Origin: JAXMAO01 sp046350375
GTDB taxonomy: Bacteria > Planctomycetota > Phycisphaerae > UBA1845 > UTPLA1
Assembly: GCA_046350375.1 (NCBI GenBank)
Contig: JAXMAO010000004.1
Location: 124,001-188,000, forward strand
DNA length: 64,000 nucleotides
Direction: 5' to 3'
This document shows positions 34,530-43,696 of the stretch, in pieces. A model generated the notes under the pieces. That model was not told the origin of the DNA, did not search any database, and saw nothing but the letters and a program-made list of their open reading frames with translations. How positions within the stretch are numbered: the stretch's first letter is position 1; every line of letters starts with the position of its first letter. Made by a program: the position numbers and the translations under genes.

Positions 34530-35449
34530 GCCGCCGACTCCGCCGACTGGTAGAACTGCGGCGGGGGCATGCCGGTGTCCTGCCGCGCCGATTCGAGGTA
34601 GCGCCCGAAGACCCCGTTGTTGAGCGAGCGCTTGAGGAATTCGAGCAGGTACTTGCAGTTGTCGTCGAGCTGGCCGGTGGCCTCGGCGTCGGCGATGCGG
34701 CGCGAGAGGCTGAGCACGCTGCGCCGGGCGCGGCGCGAGAAGAGCATCTCGAACCAGGTCTTGGCGTTGGTCTCGGTCTCGCGGCCGCGGCGCGGGAAGA
34801 GCTGGCGATAGAGCCGCTTGAGGGCGTTGCACTGCTCCTCGGTGAAGCCCCAGCGGATCAGCCCCTTGACGTTGACGTTGGGAATGGTGCCGTCGTAGCC
34901 GAAGATCATGAACGGCGGCACGTCGGTGGTGACGCGCGCCATGCCCGAGATGAACGCGTTCCGCCCGACCGTGACGAACTGGTGAATGCCGACGATGCCG
35001 CTGATGATCACGCAGTTTTCGATGTGCACGTGGCCGGCGACCTGCACGTTGTTCGACAACACGCAGTGATCGCCGACGATGCAGTCGTGGGCGATGTGCG
35101 AGCCGACCTGGAACTGGTTGTGGTCGCCGATGCGTGTCAGCGCGCCGCCCACCTCGGTGCCGCTGTGGACCGTGACGCACTCGCGAAAGACGTTGCCCGA
35201 GCCGATCACCAGCCGCGTGTCGCCTCCCTGGTATTTCAGGTCCTGCGGCGCCGCGCCGATGACCGCATTCGGATAGAGGATGTTGTCGGCGCCCAGCGTC
35301 GTGCGGCCCAGCAGCACCACGTTGGGCAGCAGCCGGCAGCCCGGACCGACCTCGACGTCCGGCCCGATGTAACAGCCGGCGCCGATGTGCAGATCGTCGG
35401 CCAGCCGGGCGCTCGGCTCGATGGTCGCGCTGGGGTGGATCTGTCGCAT
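34526..35449 (-). CDS. lpxA: UDP-N-acetylglucosamine acyltransferase LpxA
   Basis: LpxA adds the first 3-hydroxyacyl chain to UDP-GlcNAc in lipid A synthesis. The 307-aa product is a left-handed beta-helix of hexapeptides (IHPSATIEPSARLADDLHIG) with the active-site region GDHNQFQVGSHIAHDCIVG and a C-terminal helical part (ALKRLYRQLFPRRGRETE). The length exceeds the usual 260 aa because of about 40 extra C-terminal residues. It follows lpxC-fabZ by 21 bases and is followed by the Gfo/Idh gene in a 4-base overlap. Confidence 0.95.
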   Translation of the reverse strand: MRQIHPSATIEPSARLADDLHIGAGCYIGPDVEVGPGCRLLPNVVLLGRTTLGADNILYPNAVIGAAPQDLKYQGGDTRLVIGSGNVFRECVTVHSGTEVGGALTRIGDHNQFQVGSHIAHDCIVGDHCVLSNNVQVAGHVHIENCVIISGIVGIHQFVTVGRNAFISGMARVTTDVPPFMIFGYDGTIPNVNVKGLIRWGFTEEQCNALKRLYRQLFPRRGRETETNAKTWFEMLFSRRARRSVLSLSRRIADAEATGQLDDNCKYLLEFLKRSLNNGVFGRYLESARQDTGMPPPQFYQSAESAA

Positions 35450-35470
35450 GGTCGTCGGTTCCTCCGCAAG

Positions 35471-36781
35471 CTAGAGCGGGTCGGCATCCACCATCATGAA
35501 CTTGATCTCGGCCTGGGCGGCGACCTCGTCACCCACGCGGGCGATCGCCTGCACGTGCCCGATGCGCGACTTGACGCGCAGGGTCCGCACCTCGAGCAGC
35601 AACTGGTCGCCGGGCACCACCGGGCGACGGAACTTCACCCCGTCCATCGACAGCAGCATGGCTACCTTGCCGGTGTGCTCGAGCTTGCGCGACAGCAGAA
35701 TGCCGGCGAGCTGGGCCATGGCCTCGAGAATGAGCACGCCCGGCATGATCGGCTGGGCCGGGAAGTGGCCCTGGAAATAGTCCTCGTTGATCGAGACGTT
35801 CTTGATGCCCACGGCGCGGCGATCGCCGTCGATCTCGACCACCCGGTCGATCATCAGGAACGGAAAGCGGTGCGGCAGGATGCGCTGCAGCTTGCGCACG
35901 TCCATGCACGGATCGCCCCGCAGCGCCGTCGCCAGCTGGCGCGCTTCGATCTCGGCGATCAGCCGGCGCACCAGCTCGTGGTTCAAGGCGTGGCCGCTCT
36001 TGTGGGCGTAGATCCGCCCGCACAGCGGCCGGCCCGCCAAGAGCAGGTCGCCGATCAGGTCGAGCACCTTGTGCCGCGCCGGCTCGTCCGGAAAGCGGAA
36101 TTCGTTTTCGATCACGCCGTTGCGGCCGATGACCACCACGTCGCGATACGACAGGTGCTTGCCGAGCCCCTGCTCGCGCAGCAGCTCGGCCTCGAACTCG
36201 AAGACGAAGGTCCGCGCCGTGCAGATTTCGTGGCGAAAGGTGTCCGGGCCGAGGCGCACGGCGTAGATCTGCCGCGGCAGGAGTCCGTGGTCGCCGTAAT
36301 CCAGGTCGTAGATGATGTTCAGCGATTCGGAATCGCCCGGGGCGGCGATCAGCTCGGCGTCGCCTTCGGCGACGTGCACCGTGTCGCGAATGACCAGCGG
36401 CTCGAGCGGCGCGTCCTGCGGGACGATGCCGACGCTCGTCAGCGCATCGACGAACGCCACGCTGCTGCCGTCGCAACCGGGCAGCTCGCCGCCTTCCAGC
36501 TCGATCTCGACGTTGTCGATCCCCAGGCCGTGCAGCGCCGCCATGCAGTGCTCGATCGTCTCGACCGAGGCGCTGCCGTTCTGCAAACTGGTCCGCCGGG
36601 CCCGCTTGGCGACGTTCTGAACCAGGGCCGGAATGCGGACTGGCTTGGGCCGATCGACGCGGACAAACTGCACCCCGCTGCCGGGGGCGGCGGGCTTGAA
36701 TCGAACGGTGACCGGCTCGCCGGTGAACAGACCATACCCGGACAACTCAGCCGGTGCGGCGATCGTCTGCTGCGGCCTCAA
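35471..36781 (-). CDS. lpxC: bifunctional LpxC deacetylase / FabZ dehydratase fusion
   Basis: The 436-aa protein joins two enzymes. Residues 1 to about 285 are LpxC, the zinc deacetylase that commits UDP-3-acyl-GlcNAc to lipid A, with TIEHCMAALHGLGIDN and the zinc site KSGHALNHEL near 262. Residues from about 292 to 436 are FabZ, the 3-hydroxyacyl-ACP dehydratase, with ILPHRFPFLMIDRV and GHFPAQPIMPGVLILEAMAQ near 337-356. This fusion is known from Bacteroidetes and Planctomycetes and links lipid A with fatty acid synthesis. Its start overlaps the lpxD end by 35 bases. Confidence 0.96.
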   Translation of the reverse strand: MRPQQTIAAPAELSGYGLFTGEPVTVRFKPAAPGSGVQFVRVDRPKPVRIPALVQNVAKRARRTSLQNGSASVETIEHCMAALHGLGIDNVEIELEGGELPGCDGSSVAFVDALTSVGIVPQDAPLEPLVIRDTVHVAEGDAELIAAPGDSESLNIIYDLDYGDHGLLPRQIYAVRLGPDTFRHEICTARTFVFEFEAELLREQGLGKHLSYRDVVVIGRNGVIENEFRFPDEPARHKVLDLIGDLLLAGRPLCGRIYAHKSGHALNHELVRRLIAEIEARQLATALRGDPCMDVRKLQRILPHRFPFLMIDRVVEIDGDRRAVGIKNVSINEDYFQGHFPAQPIMPGVLILEAMAQLAGILLSRKLEHTGKVAMLLSMDGVKFRRPVVPGDQLLLEVRTLRVKSRIGHVQAIARVGDEVAAQAEIKFMMVDADPL

Positions 36782-37820
36782 GCTCTCGGACCCGTTCTGC
36801 GAGATGGTCGAATTCCTTCAAGAGTGCCGGCAGGCGCTGCAAGGCGGCCTGCTCGCGAAGCACCTGCATGCGGTCGCGCGCGTACGGCCCGGCGGCCACG
36901 AACTTCGGCGGCAGCGAGTGGGTCACGCCGGTCTGCGCGGAGACGCGCACGCCGTCGCCCACGCTGAGGTTGTCGGCGACACCCGCCTGTCCGCCGAGTA
37001 CCACCCCCGTGCCCAGACGCACGCTGCCGGACAGGCCGACCTGCGCCACCAGGATGCAACCCGGTCCGGCGCTGGAATTATGGGCGAATTGCACCAGATT
37101 ATCAATCTTGGTGCCCCGTCCGACGCGCGTCGCGCCCACCTTCGCGCGGTCCACGCACGACCCGGCGCCCACTTCCACATCGTCTTCCAGAATCACACCG
37201 CCGATCTGCGGCACGCGCTGATGCACGCCCGACCGAAAGATGAACCCGAACCCGTCGCGACCGATGACCGCGTTCGGCCAAAGCCGCACCCGGTTGCCGA
37301 TCTGGCAGCCGTCGCCCACGAAGACATTCGGCCAGAATTCACAGTCCGTCCCAACCGTGGTCCGCGCGCCGACATAGACCCCGGCATACAGCCGGACGCG
37401 CTCACCGATCCGCGAGTGCGGACCGACGACCACGTGCGGACCGACCGCAACCCCCGCCTCCAGCACGGCGCTCGGGTCGATCTGCGCGGTCGGGTGCACG
37501 CCCGGCGCCGGCCCCCAGTGCGGCGTCGCAAACCGGGCGAGAATCGTGGCGATCGCCGCCTCGACATCGGCCACCAGCAGCGCCGGAATGCGCGTCGTGC
37601 CGAGGCCGGTCGGGCCCAGCACCGCGCCGGCCCGCGACGCGGCGATCCGCGGCGCCATCTCGGACCGCACCGCCCAGGTGATGTCGCCGGCGCCGGCTTC
37701 TTCGAGCGTCGCCACGCCAGAAATCGTGACGGCGCCGTCGCCGCGGACCGTTCCGCCGACCAGGCGCGCCAGCTCGCTCAGCGGCAAGGAGGGGGTCGAA
37801 ATCGGCGGGCCGGGCGTCAT
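36747..37820 (-). CDS. lpxD: UDP-3-O-acylglucosamine N-acyltransferase LpxD
   Basis: LpxD adds the second acyl chain. The 357-aa product has the N-terminal uridine-binding domain (LSELARLVGGTVRGDGAVTI) and a beta-helix with GFGFIFRSGVHQRVPQIGGV and the active-site region KIDNLVQFAHNS. The C-terminal helix (LPALLKEFDHLAERVRELEA) is present. The stop overlaps the lpxC-fabZ start by 35 bases. It follows ompH by 37 bases. The order ompH-lpxD-lpxC/fabZ-lpxA is the standard outer-membrane cluster without bamA or lpxB in view. Confidence 0.95.
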   Translation of the reverse strand: MTPGPPISTPSLPLSELARLVGGTVRGDGAVTISGVATLEEAGAGDITWAVRSEMAPRIAASRAGAVLGPTGLGTTRIPALLVADVEAAIATILARFATPHWGPAPGVHPTAQIDPSAVLEAGVAVGPHVVVGPHSRIGERVRLYAGVYVGARTTVGTDCEFWPNVFVGDGCQIGNRVRLWPNAVIGRDGFGFIFRSGVHQRVPQIGGVILEDDVEVGAGSCVDRAKVGATRVGRGTKIDNLVQFAHNSSAGPGCILVAQVGLSGSVRLGTGVVLGGQAGVADNLSVGDGVRVSAQTGVTHSLPPKFVAAGPYARDRMQVLREQAALQRLPALLKEFDHLAERVRELEAAADDRRTG

Positions 37821-37857
37821 GGTTCGGCTTCCTGCGCGGCGCGGGCGCGGCGATGGG

Positions 37858-38502
37858 CTACGATCCGGAGGCCGGCGCGAGCTTGTTCCGGCCGCCGCGC
37901 TCCTTGTATTTCTGGTTCATCCGCTTGATGACGGTATCGGTCACGTCGAGTCCGGCGTCGGACCAGACCACCCCGCGCCCGTGGATCATCTGCTGGAGCT
38001 TGTCGACGTCCAGGTCGGTGATCACCTCGGGGCGGAACTCGCGCTTCTGGAGGATGACCGACAGGCCGCGCTCGGCGGCGATCTCGCCCACGGCGCGGTT
38101 GGCCTCGTCGTAAACGACGCGCGTCCAGTTGAAGTGGTCGCGCTTCATGTCTTCGCGCGTCGCCTGGGTCCAGACGTTGTACTCGATCGACATGCGGACG
38201 AACTCGCGCCGCCGGGCGGCGTAGTCGGCGCTGGTCGGGTCGAAGGCGGCCAGTTCGGCCTCCTTGTCGGCCAGCGCCTTCTGGCGGGCCTCGGCCTCCT
38301 TGGCCAGCGTCGCGCGGGTGTCCTTGATGAGCTGGTTCAGGTCCTTGATCTGGTCACATTCATCGAAGACGCGGACGACGTCGACCACGCCGACCGGCCC
38401 GGCGACCGGCGCCTTGCCGGGCTGGGCCGACAGGCGCGATCCGCCCCAGGCGGCCACGGCGACGGCCGCGATCACGGTGATTATCCAGCGCGAGGCAGAC
38501 AT
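37858..38502 (-). CDS. skp: OmpH/Skp-like periplasmic chaperone
   Basis: ATG 38502, behind a ggagg site, yields 214 aa with a signal peptide (ITVIAAVAVAAWGGSRLSA). Two long coiled helices follow (NQLIKDTRATLAKEAEARQK; EDMKRDHFNWTRVVYDEANR) and end in a beta-strand VILQKREFRPEVITDL. This is the jellyfish-type Skp/OmpH chaperone that carries outer-membrane proteins. It is the first gene of the lipid A cluster. It is longer than E. coli Skp by about 50 residues. Confidence 0.88.
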   Translation of the reverse strand: MSASRWIITVIAAVAVAAWGGSRLSAQPGKAPVAGPVGVVDVVRVFDECDQIKDLNQLIKDTRATLAKEAEARQKALADKEAELAAFDPTSADYAARRREFVRMSIEYNVWTQATREDMKRDHFNWTRVVYDEANRAVGEIAAERGLSVILQKREFRPEVITDLDVDKLQQMIHGRGVVWSDAGLDVTDTVIKRMNQKYKERGGRNKLAPASGS

Positions 38503-38679
38503 ACCAACCTCCGATCGAGTGGGGTGTCCAGACAGTAGATCGGGCGGCATTGTCGGGCCGCGCGGGCAAAACTCAAGCCGCGCCCGCCTGTCGGCGCACC
38601 GCGCCGGCGGCTAGATTTCCCCGCGGCGGCGCTCGCGGGCGCCAGGCCTGACCCCCGTGTCACCCAGGAGACCTGAGCA

Positions 38680-39873
38680 ATGAAACGCGTCTGTCTGATT
38701 GCAATCTTCGGCGGAACTCTGCTGGTCGCGGCCGCGCGCCGCGCGGGCGCCGATCCGCCGGCCGGGATGTTTCAGCCTCCGCCGCCGGGTGGCGCGCCGG
38801 GCTTTTCCGCGGACACCCTCTACGACGTGGGCTATTTCTACGACCCGCTGGCGCGCTACGGCGAATGGATCGAGCATCCGCGCTTCGGCTGGGTCTGGTC
38901 GCCGTGGGGCATTCCGCCGGACTGGCGACCCTATCAGTACGGCCGCTGGGTCTGGACCGAGTATGGCTGGACCTGGGTCTCGTCCGAGCCGTTCGGCTGG
39001 GCCTGCTATCACTACGGCCGCTGGTCCTACGACTGGCGCCTCGGATGGGTCTGGGTGCCCGACACGGTCTGGGGCCCGGCTTGGGTGGCGTGGCGCGGCG
39101 GCGGTGGCTGGATCGGCTGGGCGCCTCTGCCGCCCGATGCCCAGTGGGGCGGGGGCGGATTCGTGAACGACGGATTCCTCTCGTCGCGCGCCATTCGCCG
39201 CTTTTCGTGGAGCTTCGTCGAGGATCGCCGCTTCACCGAGGTCAACGTCGGCGGCTACGTCGTGCAGTCGTCGCGCAACATGTATTTGTTTGACGACACG
39301 CGCGACTGGACGCGCTACGCCGTCCGCGACGGCCGGATCATGAATCGCGGCGCCGACCTTGCAATGCTTGAGCATCGGCTCGGTCACCCGGTGGAGCGCT
39401 GGTCGATTCGCGATGAGACCCGCTGGGACCGCGCCGGCGTGGTTGAAGGCAACCGCCAGTTGCGGATGTTCCGGCCGAGGTTCGAGGCGAAGCCCGGCAA
39501 GCCGGTCGCGCCGAAGCTCGCGCCGATTGTCGCGCCGCGGGTGTCGGCCGAGACCGAGGCGATGCGCGCCCGGCAGTTGGCCGAATTGCAGACGTTCGAC
39601 CGGCGGATGGCGGCCGAGCGCGCCGAGATGGCCGCGCGTCAGCAGCGCGAGGTCGAACGCTGGGTACGGCGCGGGCTGCGCCGCGACGAGGTCGAGCGCA
39701 AGCACAAGCTCGAGATCGGCGCGTTCGAGGAGCGGATCGTTGGCGAGCGCAAGCTGATCGAGCGCAACCACGAGCGCGAGCTCAGGGGCGAGTTCGGGCT
39801 CGGGCAGCCCGGCGACCGCAAGTTCCGCGTCGAGCCGGGGCCGCTGTACGGCGGGCCGAAGGGCGGCAAGTAG
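38680..39873 (+). CDS. DUF6600-like Trp/Tyr-rich exported protein
   Basis: The 397-aa product has a signal peptide, a Pro-rich segment and a domain with regularly spaced aromatic motifs at residues about 45-165: YGEWIEHPRFGWVWSPWG, YGRWVWTEYGWTWVSSEPFG, YGRWSYDWRLGWVWVPD and AWVAWRGGGGWIGWAPLPP. These match the DUF6600 family, whose function is unknown. From about residue 285 it becomes a charged helical region (RQLAELQTFDRRMAAERAEM). An aggag site lies 9 bases before the start. It is divergent from the OmpH/lpx cluster, which suggests an envelope role. Confidence 0.8.
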   Translation: MKRVCLIAIFGGTLLVAAARRAGADPPAGMFQPPPPGGAPGFSADTLYDVGYFYDPLARYGEWIEHPRFGWVWSPWGIPPDWRPYQYGRWVWTEYGWTWVSSEPFGWACYHYGRWSYDWRLGWVWVPDTVWGPAWVAWRGGGGWIGWAPLPPDAQWGGGGFVNDGFLSSRAIRRFSWSFVEDRRFTEVNVGGYVVQSSRNMYLFDDTRDWTRYAVRDGRIMNRGADLAMLEHRLGHPVERWSIRDETRWDRAGVVEGNRQLRMFRPRFEAKPGKPVAPKLAPIVAPRVSAETEAMRARQLAELQTFDRRMAAERAEMAARQQREVERWVRRGLRRDEVERKHKLEIGAFEERIVGERKLIERNHERELRGEFGLGQPGDRKFRVEPGPLYGGPKGGK

Positions 39874-39910
39874 CCGCGGCGCGGCGATCGCGCAACTCGT
39901 TGCACGCAGA

Positions 39911-39938
39911 GCGGCCCGCGGGCGTCCCGGCGGGCCGC
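39911..39938. terminator. GC hairpin between convergent genes, bidirectional terminator candidate
   Basis: Arms gcggcccg and cgggccgc (39911-39918, 39931-39938) form a stable stem between convergent genes ending at 39873 and 39969. No T run is present on either side, so it may stop transcription only weakly. Confidence 0.4.
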
Positions 39939-39968
39939 CTGCATGTCCGCACAGCCCGTCGGCGCGAC

Positions 39969-41078
39969 TCACTCGAAGTAACGCTGCAGTGCCGCGCCGA
40001 CCCGTGCCGGCTGCGGACCGCGCGGTGCGGCCGGCGGACCGTGATAGGTGTGCCAGAACAGGTGCACCGCCCGGCCGGCGTCGCGGCGGCGGATGAACGC
40101 CAGCGCGCCGGCCAGCGCCTTGGCGGAATAAGTCGGGTCGAGCGCGATTCCTTCGTCGGCGGCAAAGGCCTGCGCCGTCGCCTGCGACTCGGGCGTCGGG
40201 CAGGCGTAGCCGTTGCCGATCGCGTCCGCGACCACGTCGAGGTCGGTCGCGGCGATGGGCAGGTCGGGCACCGCGGGCGCCAGCGCCCGCAGTCGCCGCA
40301 GGCAGCGCCGCGCGATCCGCGCACACCGCCCCGCGGTGCAATACCAGCGATACGAAACGACGAGGCCGACCACGCGCGTCCGCAGCCCGGCCAGCCGGCA
40401 GCCCAGCAGCAGCCCGGCCGCCGTGCCGAGGCTGCCGAGCGGCACGTGCAGGTAGTCCGGCTCGGGCAGTTCGCCCGCGGCGATCTGCTGCTGCAGCTCG
40501 AACGCGGCGTTGACGTGGCCGATGCAGGCGAGCGGCGTGGTGCCGCCGGGCGCGATGACGCGCGGCGGCCGGCCGTGGCGCCAGTGGCGCGGATTCAGCC
40601 ACGCCAGCGCCGCGCGCGGCAGCAGCGTGAGCGGGTGGGCGACCACCACGCGTGCCTCGGCCCCCAGCGCGGCGGCCAGGTTGTGCGCGACGTAGTCGTG
40701 GGCCGGCTGATGCAGCAGCAGCGCCACCAGCGACAGCCCCAGCGGCCGGGCGTGAATCGCCGTGCGGGCGACGTGGTGGCTGCCGGCCGCGCCGAAGGTC
40801 AGCAGTGTGCGCTGCCCGCGGCGCAGCGAGTCGCCCAGCAGCAGCTCCAGCCCGCGAACCTTGTTGCCGCCCGCCAGCGGGTGAGACAGGTCTTCGCGCT
40901 TCAGCCACAGCTCGGCCAGTCCGGTCCGCGGCGCGAATGTCCGCGCTCGTTGCACCGGCGTGGGCCAGTGGCCGATCGCGCTGCGCGGCAGCCGCGCCGC
41001 CAGCGCCGGATAGGCGCGGCACAGCGGCAGCTCCGCGGTTGCCGGCGACGGCGCGGTGTCAGGCGCGGGCCCGCTCAA
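39969..41078 (-). CDS. PLP-dependent ACC deaminase / D-cysteine desulfhydrase family enzyme
   Basis: The 369-aa protein belongs to the fold-type II PLP enzymes. WLKREDLSHPLAGGNKVRGL carries the Schiff-base Lys73, followed by LLTFGAAGSHHVARTAI and the phosphate-binding loop PLGSLGTAAGLLLG. Related enzymes deaminate 1-aminocyclopropane carboxylate or desulfhydrate D-cysteine; sequence alone does not choose. It overlaps the GMC oxidoreductase gene by 20 bases on the same strand, so both are probably co-translated. The overlap suggests a shared, unknown pathway. Confidence 0.82.
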   Translation of the reverse strand: MSGPAPDTAPSPATAELPLCRAYPALAARLPRSAIGHWPTPVQRARTFAPRTGLAELWLKREDLSHPLAGGNKVRGLELLLGDSLRRGQRTLLTFGAAGSHHVARTAIHARPLGLSLVALLLHQPAHDYVAHNLAAALGAEARVVVAHPLTLLPRAALAWLNPRHWRHGRPPRVIAPGGTTPLACIGHVNAAFELQQQIAAGELPEPDYLHVPLGSLGTAAGLLLGCRLAGLRTRVVGLVVSYRWYCTAGRCARIARRCLRRLRALAPAVPDLPIAATDLDVVADAIGNGYACPTPESQATAQAFAADEGIALDPTYSAKALAGALAFIRRRDAGRAVHLFWHTYHGPPAAPRGPQPARVGAALQRYFE

Positions 41079-42492
41079 GCAGATGCTCCATCACGCGCTC
41101 GGCCAGCGCGGCGATCGTCACCGACGGCGGCCGGCCGATCGGCGCCGGCAGCAGGCTGCCGTCGGCGACATACAGCCCCGGACAGCCGAACAGCTCGCCG
41201 GTCGCGTCGGTCGCGCCGCCGTCGGGTGTGTCGGCCAGCGCCGCGCCGCCCAGCGGGTGAACCGTGACCGGCCAGCGCTCGGCCAGCAGCGGCGGCGGCG
41301 CCAGCAGTCGCGCCGACAGCGCCGCGGCCAGCTCGCGCAGCCGCGCGTGGCGGGCGCGGGCGAACTGCTGCCCGGCGGCGGACGGCGCGGCGTCGTAGCG
41401 CAGCCCGCCGCGCCGCGAGAGGCGCAGCGTGCCGGGCGTCGGGTCCTGCCCCATCACGGCGAAGCTCCACAGCCGGTGGCGCGCCGGGCGCTGCCCGCGC
41501 GCGAAGCCGGAAAGCCGCCCCAGCCCCGGCAGCGGCAGCGGGCCGGTCTCCATCAGGTACAGCCGTTCCTGCCGCCAGAGGTCGATCCAGCCGCTCACCG
41601 GCGGGCCGTCGTCGGACTCGATCAGCGGCCGGCGCGAGACCAGCAGCGCTCCGTAGTCGCCGTTGGTGAAGAAGCGCTCGCCGAGGCGCGGACTGAGGCG
41701 CGGCAGCGTTCGCGCCCGGTCGCGGCAGTGCAGCAGCAGTTGGACCGTGCCGAGCGTGCCGGCCGCCAGCACCACACGCCGCGCGACGAACTCGACCGTC
41801 TCGCCGCGGTCGGTGCGAACGGCCCGCACGCGATAGCCCCGGGCGTCCGGCGCGATCAGCTCGACCGCGTGACGCGGACAGACGACCGCCCCGTCGCGCT
41901 CCGCCGGGCGCAGATCGCGCTCGTCGCAGGTTCGCTTCGCCTGCCGAAGACCGCCGCGGAGCCACTGCACCAGCGACGCGCGGACGCCGGTCGCGGGCGG
42001 TTCGGCCGAGCCGCGCCACGTCATCGCCAGCGGCAGGCGCGTCGCGACGCCACCCAGGTCGCGCGCAGCGAGCGCCAGCCGGGCGAAGCGCGGCAGCTCG
42101 CGCGGACACGCGGACGGGTCGATGCGGTCGAGCACGCGCCGCACGAACGGTGCCAGCGATGCGGCGCTCCAGCCGCTCGGCCAGCCGCCGGCAAACAGCT
42201 CGTCGGGCGGCGGCACGCTGACGGCGGTGTAGAGGTGCGACGTGCCACCCACGGCCGAGCCGGACAGCGCCAGCAGGCGTCGCGCGACGGTGGCGTGCAC
42301 GAGGCCGCCGTTGCCGCGCCGCTCGACCAGCGGCCCGCGACCGTCGGCCAGCGCGGCGAAGGCGTGCCCGTCGAGGCGCGGCCCGCGTTCGAGCACGACC
42401 GTCCGCAGCCCGGCGGCCGCGCCGCGCCGCGCCGCGATGCAGCCGCCGAAGCCGCTCCCGATCACCAGCAGGTCCCACGCCTCGGTCGTCAT
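41059..42492 (-). CDS. GMC-family FAD oxidoreductase (cholesterol oxidase-like)
   Basis: The 477-aa protein begins with an FAD Rossmann motif VIGSGFGGCIAARRGAAAGL at residues 10-29. The C-terminus has TVHPLGGAAL and ELFGCPGLYVADGSLLPAP, the pattern of the GMC family with the active-site His in HPLGG. Such enzymes oxidise alcohols (sugars, sterols, choline). No membrane segment is seen. It overlaps the PLP enzyme gene. The start lies 8 bases after a TATAAC box, with no clear ribosome site, so a leaderless transcript is possible. Confidence 0.85.
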   Translation of the reverse strand: MTTEAWDLLVIGSGFGGCIAARRGAAAGLRTVVLERGPRLDGHAFAALADGRGPLVERRGNGGLVHATVARRLLALSGSAVGGTSHLYTAVSVPPPDELFAGGWPSGWSAASLAPFVRRVLDRIDPSACPRELPRFARLALAARDLGGVATRLPLAMTWRGSAEPPATGVRASLVQWLRGGLRQAKRTCDERDLRPAERDGAVVCPRHAVELIAPDARGYRVRAVRTDRGETVEFVARRVVLAAGTLGTVQLLLHCRDRARTLPRLSPRLGERFFTNGDYGALLVSRRPLIESDDGPPVSGWIDLWRQERLYLMETGPLPLPGLGRLSGFARGQRPARHRLWSFAVMGQDPTPGTLRLSRRGGLRYDAAPSAAGQQFARARHARLRELAAALSARLLAPPPLLAERWPVTVHPLGGAALADTPDGGATDATGELFGCPGLYVADGSLLPAPIGRPPSVTIAALAERVMEHLLERARA

Positions 42493-42500
42493 GCCGGCAT

Positions 42501-42506
42501 GTTATA
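42501..42506 (-). promoter_or_regulatory. TATAAC box 8 bases before the GMC oxidoreductase start
   Basis: On the minus strand TATAAC lies 8 bases upstream of ATG 42492. No -35 box at usual spacing is obvious. The arrangement resembles that at the radical SAM gene (30,060). Confidence 0.3.
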
Positions 42507-42533
42507 GTCCGACTTGGCACAGGCGCGGGCGCC

Positions 42534-43600
42534 ATGGTGATTGACGTTCATTGTCACGCGGGGCTCTCGGCGCGGCGGGCCGACCGGCTCGCCGCCCGCT
42601 ACTCGTTCGAACCGGCCGGCGCAACCGGCACGCCTGGCTACGACAGCTACCTTTCGCCGCGGCTCTCGGCCCGGCTGGCGTGGCGCGTCATTCGCCGCTG
42701 GCTCCGCGTCGGCGGACTTCCACCCGGCGACGCCCTCGACGCCCGGCTCGAAGCGCTGCACGCCCATCATTGGCAGCACGCGACCGGCGTCGACCGGCTA
42801 GTGCTGCTGGCGTTCGACGAATATCACGACGACGCCGGCACGCCGATCGGCATGGCGCCGCGCGGCGCCGCGCGCGGCAGCGACCTGTACGTCTCGAACA
42901 GCTGCGTGGCCGATCTCTGCCGGTGCGAGCCGGGCCGATTCCTGTTCGGCGCGTCGCTGCATCCTTATCGGCGCGATGCGATCGCCGCGCTGGAGGAACT
43001 GGCCGCTCGGTCGCGACGCGCTCAGCGCTGGTGGCTGCCGATCCACCAGAACATCGCCGCCGACGACGCGCACCGTGGCGTGCGCGGCGGCCCGGCTGGG
43101 CGCGCCGCTGCTGATTCATTACGGCGGCGAGATGTCGCTCGCGCGGCAGCACCTGGAGTTCGAGCGGCCCGAGCCGATGCTGACGGTGCTGTCGCGGCTG
43201 CGCGTGCCGCGGGCGAGCTGCCGACCGTCATCGTCGCGCACGCGGCCACGCCGTCGTTCGCGTGGCAGTCGCGCCGCGGCCACGCCGCGCTCGTGGCGGC
43301 GTTGCAGGGCGAGTTCGCGACCGCCGCTCTACGCCGACATCTCGGCCTCTCGGCCCTGGGCCGGACACGCTGGCTGACGCGCCTCGCCGCCCGGCCCGAA
43401 CTGCACGCCAAGCTGCTGTGGGGGCAGCGACTATCCGATCTCGTCATGACCGCCGGGTCTACGGCGTGCCACCAGGCCCGAGCGCGCCGCGTGCGCCACC
43501 TCGTGGGTCGAACGCAGCCTGCGGATGGGCGCGGCTGGCAGGTTCTCCGAGCGGGTCTTCACCCAGGCGGCCGAGTGCGCGCAAGGCGCAGCCGTGAGCG
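42534..43600 (+). pseudogene. TIM-barrel amidohydrolase, multiply frameshifted
   Basis: From ATG 42534 the first 180 residues are intact: MVIDVHCHAGLS with the metal-binding HxH, WLPIHQNIAADD and a CVADLCRCEPGRFLFG strand. Then family sequence jumps frames: APLLIHYGGEMSLARQHLE (frame 1, 43,100), TVIVAHAATPSFAWQSRRGH (frame 0, 43,225), PLYADISA (frame 1, 43,325) and RWLTRLAARPELHAKLLWG (frame 0, 43,370). The C-terminal motif SLRMGAAGRFSERVF is in frame 1. An intact gene would encode a metal-dependent amidohydrolase of about 360 aa. The end is uncertain. It is divergent from the GMC/PLP pair. Confidence 0.65.
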
Positions 43601-43696
43601 AACGCGCCGCGACAAACCGGCGACCGCGCGGCTGTCGCGCCCGAGGCCGATTGTCAACCCGCGCGCCGCCGGTAGGCTCTCGCGCGCTCAAACGGT

